A DNA stretch of 64,000 nt from positions 56,986,746 to 57,050,745 of the forward strand of contig CM068385.1 of the NCBI GenBank assembly GCA_034770075.1. The letters run 5' to 3'. Every line of letters starts with the position of its first letter. Within the stretch, counting starts at the first letter, position 1. The DNA comes from Aralia elata. Its lineage: Eukaryota; Streptophyta; Magnoliopsida; Apiales; Araliaceae. Positions 58,811-64,000 of this stretch are shown piece by piece. The notes under the pieces are model-generated. The model worked only from the letters and a program-made list of their open reading frames with translations. It did no database searches and was not told the origin of the DNA. Both the position numbers and the translations under genes were made by a program.

Positions 58811-59815
58811 AAACACATAGTCAGCTAATTGATTCTTCATCCACAAAATTTGAGCACAACAACTTCCAGCAATAATGTACTCAGCTTCTGCGGTTAAAGT
58901 TGATACTGAATTCTGCTTCTTGCTGAACCATGAGACAAGTCTATTCCCTAGCAGTTGACATGTACCACTAGTGCTTTTCGTATCAATCTTGCATCCTGCA
59001 AAATCTGCATCTGAATACCCCATTAGATCAAAGGGAGACTCCATGGGATACCATAATCCCAAATATGGAGTGCCCTTGAGATATCTGAAAATTCTTTTAA
59101 TAGCAACTAAGTGAGATTCTTTAGGATTAGCTTAAAATCTAGCATAAATACAAGTAGAGAACATGATATCTGGTCTACTAGCAGTTAAGTACAAGAGAGA
59201 TCCTATCATACCTCTGTATTGAGTTATATCAATACATTTACAAGATTCATTTTTATCTAGCTTGGTTGTAGAGGCCATTGGAGTCTTCATGGGAGTTGCT
59301 GATTCCATGTTATACTTCTTAAGTATATCTTTAATGTACTTGTTTCGGTTGATGAATATTCCTTTATTAGTCTACTTCACTTGCAGTTCAAGAAAGAAGT
59401 TCAGCTCACTCATCATGCTCATTTCAAATTTACTCTACATAAGCTTAGCAAATCTCTGACATAGTTTTTCGTCAGTAGACCCAAAAATAATATCATCTAC
59501 ATAAATTTATACTAATACAATCTTATCTTTGTGCTTTCTTAGTAATAGTGTTATGTCTACTCTACTTCTAGTGAATCCATTTTCAATTAGAAAAGTAGTA
59601 AGTGTTTCATACCATGCCCTAGGTGCTTATTTCAAACCATAGAGTGCTTTATCTAATCTATAAATACAATTTAGAAGAGTTTGATTGATAAAACCTGGAG
59701 GTTTTTCAACATAAACTTTTTCTTAAAGTTCACTATTCAGGAATGCACTCTTGACATCCATTTGGAAGACTTTGAATTTCATGAAGGCTACATAAGCTAA
59801 AACATTCTGATTGCT
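58811..59815 (-). pseudogene. Sirevirus-like copia RT-RNaseH fragment
   Basis: The minus strand encodes a Ty1/copia RT and RNaseH. Reading from 59815 down: FQMDVKSAFLN, ALYGLK, YVDDIIFGSTDE (catalytic YVDD near 59490), SELNFFLELQVK, YRGMIGSLLYLTASRPDI, then RNaseH with GYSDADFAGCKIDTKSTSGT, LVSWFSKKQNSVSTLTAEAEY and CCAQILWMKNQL. These match the Sirevirus lineage, where STSGTCQFLG and SWFSKKQNS are typical. About five in-frame stops break it. The left end is cut by chromovirus 9 at 58810; the right end is cut near 59815 by the plus-strand copia LTR region. It is older than element 9, which inserted into it. Confidence 0.88.
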
Positions 59816-59829
59816 TCCAATCTGGTAAC

Positions 59830-62693
59830 AGAAGTGTTGAGAATCTACATGAGTCTCTTAAATCCATTCTCATAGGGGGAGATTATTAAAAGATCTGAAT
59901 GAGATTCTATAATTCATTATATGAGATTTGATTGATAACAAAACATTCAAAAGAACATTCATTGATAAAGCTGTGTAAAGTCCTTAAGGAAATATATGTA
60001 CAAGGAATTAGAGTGGAAAAATCAAATATGTTAGGACGATCTGAGCTAAACTGTTGTTTATCTAATCAAAGCATATTTGTATCGATAAGTATTATAAAGT
60101 CCTTAAATGAATTTGATGTACAAGGACTTAGAATAGAAAAAGATCAAACTTGTTAGGTTAATCTTGTGAGCTCAAATGCTATATGTAAAAAGACTGCTAG
60201 AGCTAATGCTGAGCAACTCTATCAGAGAACAAACTCCGGCTTGACAGAGAATGATCATAGAGCAGTCAGCCAACTTGGAGTTCAGCCAATGAAGCATCGC
60301 AGAGCCTGCCAGGAAAACGTAAAGTAAGGCTCGACTAGTCGCAGAGTTCCATCTCGGCAGCGTAGAGCAACTCTGGCATGACCAAAGAATAGATGTAGAG
60401 TTAAGTATGTCATCGCAGAGCTGGCAAGACAAACGTAGAGTAAGACTTAGCAGATCAGAGAGCTCACTCGGCATCGTTGAGTTTGACAGGAAAATGTAGA
60501 GTGAAGCCCTGCTAGTCGCATCGTAAAGTTGGGTCAGGCAAACATAGAGTGGCTCAGCAGATCGCATAGTTAATTCAAGTTAAAGCAACTATTCTCATAA
60601 AGATTATCAAGTAAGTTGTCCTTACAGGCTAAACGAAGATCTCATAGCACATCTGAAGCATCAAGGCCTTAATAGAGATCATAGAGCAACTCAATCTAAT
60701 ACTCTACTATTCCATCAAGACTCTACGTTTTGCACCTTAGACAAGATCGTAGAATGGGTAAGCAGTAGCTCGATCAAGTAATCGTAGAGTTTAGCCACAA
60801 ATGAACAAGCTGGTCTGCCTAACATGATCAACGCAACATAAATAATAGAAATAGTAGAGCAGTCATCTACAAATGAAAGTGCTAAGTATCAGAAGATCGT
60901 AGAGCAATTCTCTATGACATAATAGCAGAAACAACATCTGAAGATTATAGAACATTCCTTTATAATAAAAGGGCTAGCACCTGAAGAACATAAAGCAGTC
61001 CTCTATGATAAGCAAGCTGCAGCAAAAGCTTAACTAGATCATGAACACATGCTCTGAGAACATAAAGCTCAATGGAGATCATAGAATATAAAAGGCACAA
61101 CCTCAGTACAGTAAGAATCGCATTAAAAGCGTAAAGCAAGTGCATCCAGCCACTCTATGAGTTCCAAGGCAGTGTGTAAACAAGCACAATCATAAAGCTA
61201 CTTTATGGAGCAAACGGATAACTCTACGATCATAAGTAAAAGGCTACAACCCAGTTGATCGTAAAGTACATAGGTGCCAACAAGGATTGCAAATATCAAA
61301 GCACTTAATTTAGTAATCCATAGATGAGCGGCTGATTACTCAAATGAGTATACTGGGGAACCAATCTGAGTGGGGTTCAAACAACCATGTTTATAGTACT
61401 CAAAGAGCAGCTCATGTGACTCCACTATCTTGGTATCAGTTAATGGATGCTGACTCAGCCATCACTAGCAGACTTCAAGGAGTAAAATATTCATTAGTAT
61501 AACAATGAAGTCTACAGCAAGAAGATCTCCAACGAAAAGATTTGCAACGGGAAGATATCAATGGCAAGCTTCTAACGGGAAGATTATGAAGAACTACATA
61601 AGAATAAAGCTGAGATGGGATCAGGAGAGGAGAACGGGAGCAAGAACAAAAATAGCACACATCTGCTGAAAGCTTCACTGCAACATAAGAGGTATGCCGA
61701 GGGGCAAGCATATGAGCTAAGAGTCAAATGACCAAGAAGCCAAGATCAAGAGTAACTAAAGCTGAAAGTAAATAAGAGAAAAGCAACTCTATGATCAATC
61801 ATGAACACTAGAAGCTGACAAGATGAAGAATAGAACGAGTTCTGTATACAAGACAACAAGTGTTCATAACTGCTAAGTTGAAGAATATATCAAGCTTATC
61901 TGAAGAGCTTAAGTAGTACATGGAAGGTGATTAACTGCATCTGCTGAATACCTGAAGAAGTAGAGCATCAACGACCAATGTCAGAGGCATCTAGAAGCTG
62001 ATCACCAACAGCTACTAAGTACCCAAAGATGAGGGAAATTAAAGTTCATCTTAGCAGCACAACCCAACGACCATCAACACACCAAAGAGGGTCTTCGAGT
62101 CCTTGTCTTAAGTGACTAAAGAGTTCCAAGGCTGCTGGTCTTGAAGAGTACTAAATGTACTGGGTGATTCTAAGGTTGCGGGTTTTAGTCTACAGTGTTC
62201 CAAGTCTGCTAGACTTGAGGAGGGTCAGAGGATCCTTGCCTTAGTGGCTAAAGATAACTCTTGTCTGCTGGACTTGAGGAGGGTCAGAGGATCCTTGCCT
62301 TAGTGGCTAAAACTAACTCATGTCCGCATGACTTGAGGAGGGCGAAGCGTCCTTGTCTAAGTGACTAAATTCTTAGTGAATTTCCTACTTGTTGAAGTAG
62401 AAGAGTGGAGTAGGAGTTGTTTAGTCTCCGAATCATTTAAAACCTCTTGTGTCACTTAGTTTATGTCATTTACATTCTGCACAATAACTGCTATATCTGT
62501 TGACAGCCATATCATAGATTTTATCACAGAACTAAGGTGTTTACATCCTTGAAGGGGTTCTTAAAGTATATTTTGTTGCGCATGAATTGATTCCATTGAT
62601 CATAACTGCTATACTTTCGTAATAAACGAAAAAGTTTTAAAGGATCTATTCAACCCCCCTTCTAGATCTCTATTGTGTCCCAGGGAACTAACA
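59830..62693 (+). repeat. Copia LTR region with polypurine-like start, about 2.8 kb
   Basis: A polypurine-like catagggggagat at about 59870-59883 is followed by an LTR-like sequence ending cccagggaactaaca at 62693 and then a primer site, so the LTR is about 59884-62693. It has no gene. The part 60180-61400 consists of degenerate short repeats around tagagcaactc and tcgtagag; 62100-62369 has a 60-bp tandem repeat. The exact left end is uncertain because the usual TG is not present. Confidence 0.55.
62201..62369 (+). repeat. 60-bp tandem repeat in copia LTR
   Basis: Three units (62201-62260, 62261-62320, 62321-62369) share ctgctggacttgaggaggg and gatccttgccttagtggc. The first contains the hairpin caagtctgctagacttg. 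Degenerate units extend left to about 62095. Confidence 0.85.
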
Positions 62694-62695
62694 AT

Positions 62696-62707
62696 TGGTA
62701 TCAGGGC
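62696..62707 (+). promoter_or_regulatory. Primer binding site, copia
   Basis: tggtatcagggc follows the LTR end ctaaca by two bases. It has one mismatch to the initiator tRNA-Met complement. Confidence 0.8.
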
Positions 62708-63342
62708 AGGTTCTCATGAATATGTTAATGCTTACGCTTTAAGTTGATCCATGACAGAAAGTTAGATCAGTTCTAAAATATGGGTTTTGGTTTTCAAGAC
62801 AAAATGAATATGAGCTTACAAGTTGAAAATTGTATGTGCAGGTAGTCTAATGAATAACTACCTGAGGCTCTCCAGAATGGACCACGTGCCTAAACGGAAA
62901 TATCTTCATCAAGCATGCTGAGATCAACTAGCAGATCAAACATCTCATTAAGAGGAAAAGTATAGATGCAGCAAGAGCTGAAAATTTCTCCATTCAAAGG
63001 AATCTACATCTCCATCAAAGAAGGATGAGGAGTCCTACTAATGATGATCTAAGATATATATCTGAATGATAAAACTCCATCATCATTATGCCATAAACAA
63101 TGATTCTGCGTGCTTCTCAACTACATATGGCATGACCCTACTTAACAAAATATGAACCATGAGGTTCATTCAAGCGTATCAAAGATTATGGGATGTTATA
63201 ACTTACTTTGTCCTCAACTCAAAAGAATTGCTTGTTGTGATAGTCAATGCAGCACTATGAAGGAACAAATGATGATGATGATGGTAGTGACTTGAATGAT
63301 TACAAATCATCAACCAACGACAGTGTGCGCTATCACAAGTAG
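62708..63342 (+). other. Copia leader remnant
   Basis: About 635 bases after the primer site with no credible frame or repeat. They end at the start of another copia LTR; the last five bases (agtag) are the expected left target duplication of that LTR. Confidence 0.6.
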
Positions 63343-64000
63343 TGAAAGTACTATGTACATAAGACAATCATATTTGATATGATGTAGCATATACTTTGGA
63401 ATCTTATTCGGTTATTAAAGGAATTTTATATTATCTACATGGTGCTGTTATATTAAATGTGATAAACCCATAGTTTTGAGTAATACTTTTAGAATCATGA
63501 TGGCGATCATTCTAATGAGATCTAAATTTTAGATAGCTCACAAACTAAAATCGTTCCTAATCATTGGATTACTAAAAAAGGGGATTAGTGAATCCAGATA
63601 GATTAGTACATACGTTGCTTGCTCTTAGGAAGAGGATAATTGATCTCATAATCATTTATGTGGAGACACTAAAGCAAATATGTAGGTGCTTATTAGAGAA
63701 TAAGTTCACTAAACGTGGCTCGCTAAGGAATACCTAATGGAGTTTTACTCGCCTGTCAATAGGAATTCCTCTAGTGATAGTAGTACAAGTGATCCTTGGA
63801 CTTGAGATCATCATAGTATCTTGTGTATGATGAGTTATACTTTGACATGTCCCTTAAGACCTTTAGGGTATATTAAAGGGTATGATTGGGTATAATAAGT
63901 TGTACATGGAGATAGGTGAATGATCAACAAAGAATCTACCACGTCCAGTAAAAGATGTGAATGTCCTATGCAATTCGATAAATGACAACTCAGTAGTCCT
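63343..64000 (+). repeat. Copia LTR of the element-6 family, cut by window end
   Basis: It starts TGAAAGTACT and follows 39616-40275 closely. The window ends within it, so whether it is a solo LTR or a whole element cannot be told. Confidence 0.9.

Noticed and set aside
60172..60567. Minus-strand frame of 131 codons
   Set aside because: Internally repetitive because it reads the degenerate tagagcaactc repeats; no homology recognised.

Overview
The window is a block of plant repetitive DNA made almost entirely of LTR retrotransposons inserted into one another. No host gene, rRNA, tRNA gene or CRISPR array could be supported. A plant source is inferred from the element families: Ty3/gypsy chromoviruses with a C-terminal chromodomain and very long LTRs (Tekay/Del-like), Athila/Tat-type gypsy pieces, a Sirevirus-like copia and a second copia family, with primer sites matching initiator-tRNA-Met in both superfamilies. 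The species cannot be named from the sequence.

Layout. 2-16490: pol end and 3' LTR of chromovirus 1. That LTR is split by a full-length chromovirus 2 (3221-14950, target duplication gcttt, LTRs of 2865 and 2864 bp). 16491-18381: four short relics on the minus strand (LTR start, Athila-like gag/pol piece, copia LTR end, gypsy LTR end). 18382-32516: 5' part of chromovirus 3 (LTR, primer site, ORF0, gag). It is interrupted by a 3.5-kb minus-strand solo LTR (20693-24233, taagt), a non-autonomous Athila/Tat-like element 4 (25146-29614, ccagg) and a 1.3-kb solo LTR 5 (30146-31489, catac). 32517-41428: copia element 6, with a 5'-truncated LTR, long structured leader, decayed gag-pol and a complete 3' LTR. 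41429-42771: Athila-like RT/RNaseH/integrase relic. 42772-44673: copia LTR 7 plus the start of its leader, fused to 5'-truncated chromovirus 8 (44674-53383), which sits in the RT of chromovirus 9 (53384-58810). 58811-59815: minus-strand Sirevirus-like RT/RNaseH. 59830-63342: plus-strand copia LTR region with primer site and leader. 63343-64000: start of another LTR of the element-6 family.

How the parts work. The chromoviruses encode ORF0 (acidic plus coiled coil), then one gag-pol frame (three zinc knuckles, protease, RT, RNaseH, integrase, GPY/F module, chromodomain). ORF0 lies between primer site and gag in all three copies that retain that region. All copies here are broken by frameshifts or stops.

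Most interesting signals. (1) Arrays of short hairpins whose stems change in a compensatory way occur in the LTRs or leaders of several unrelated retroelement families, including a copia leader with four stems capped by a GTGCAC-containing loop. (2) A mini-exon-like reading frame (17-20 codons ending KGKGK..stop) lies near the 3' end of six divergent gypsy LTRs, behind an acceptor-like site. Seven of eight differences between two copies are synonymous. (3) A GA-rich leader ends in a donor-like AG/GTA in the same LTRs. (4) ORF0. (5) A duplicated polypurine tract and LTR-start relic occur in one chromovirus family.
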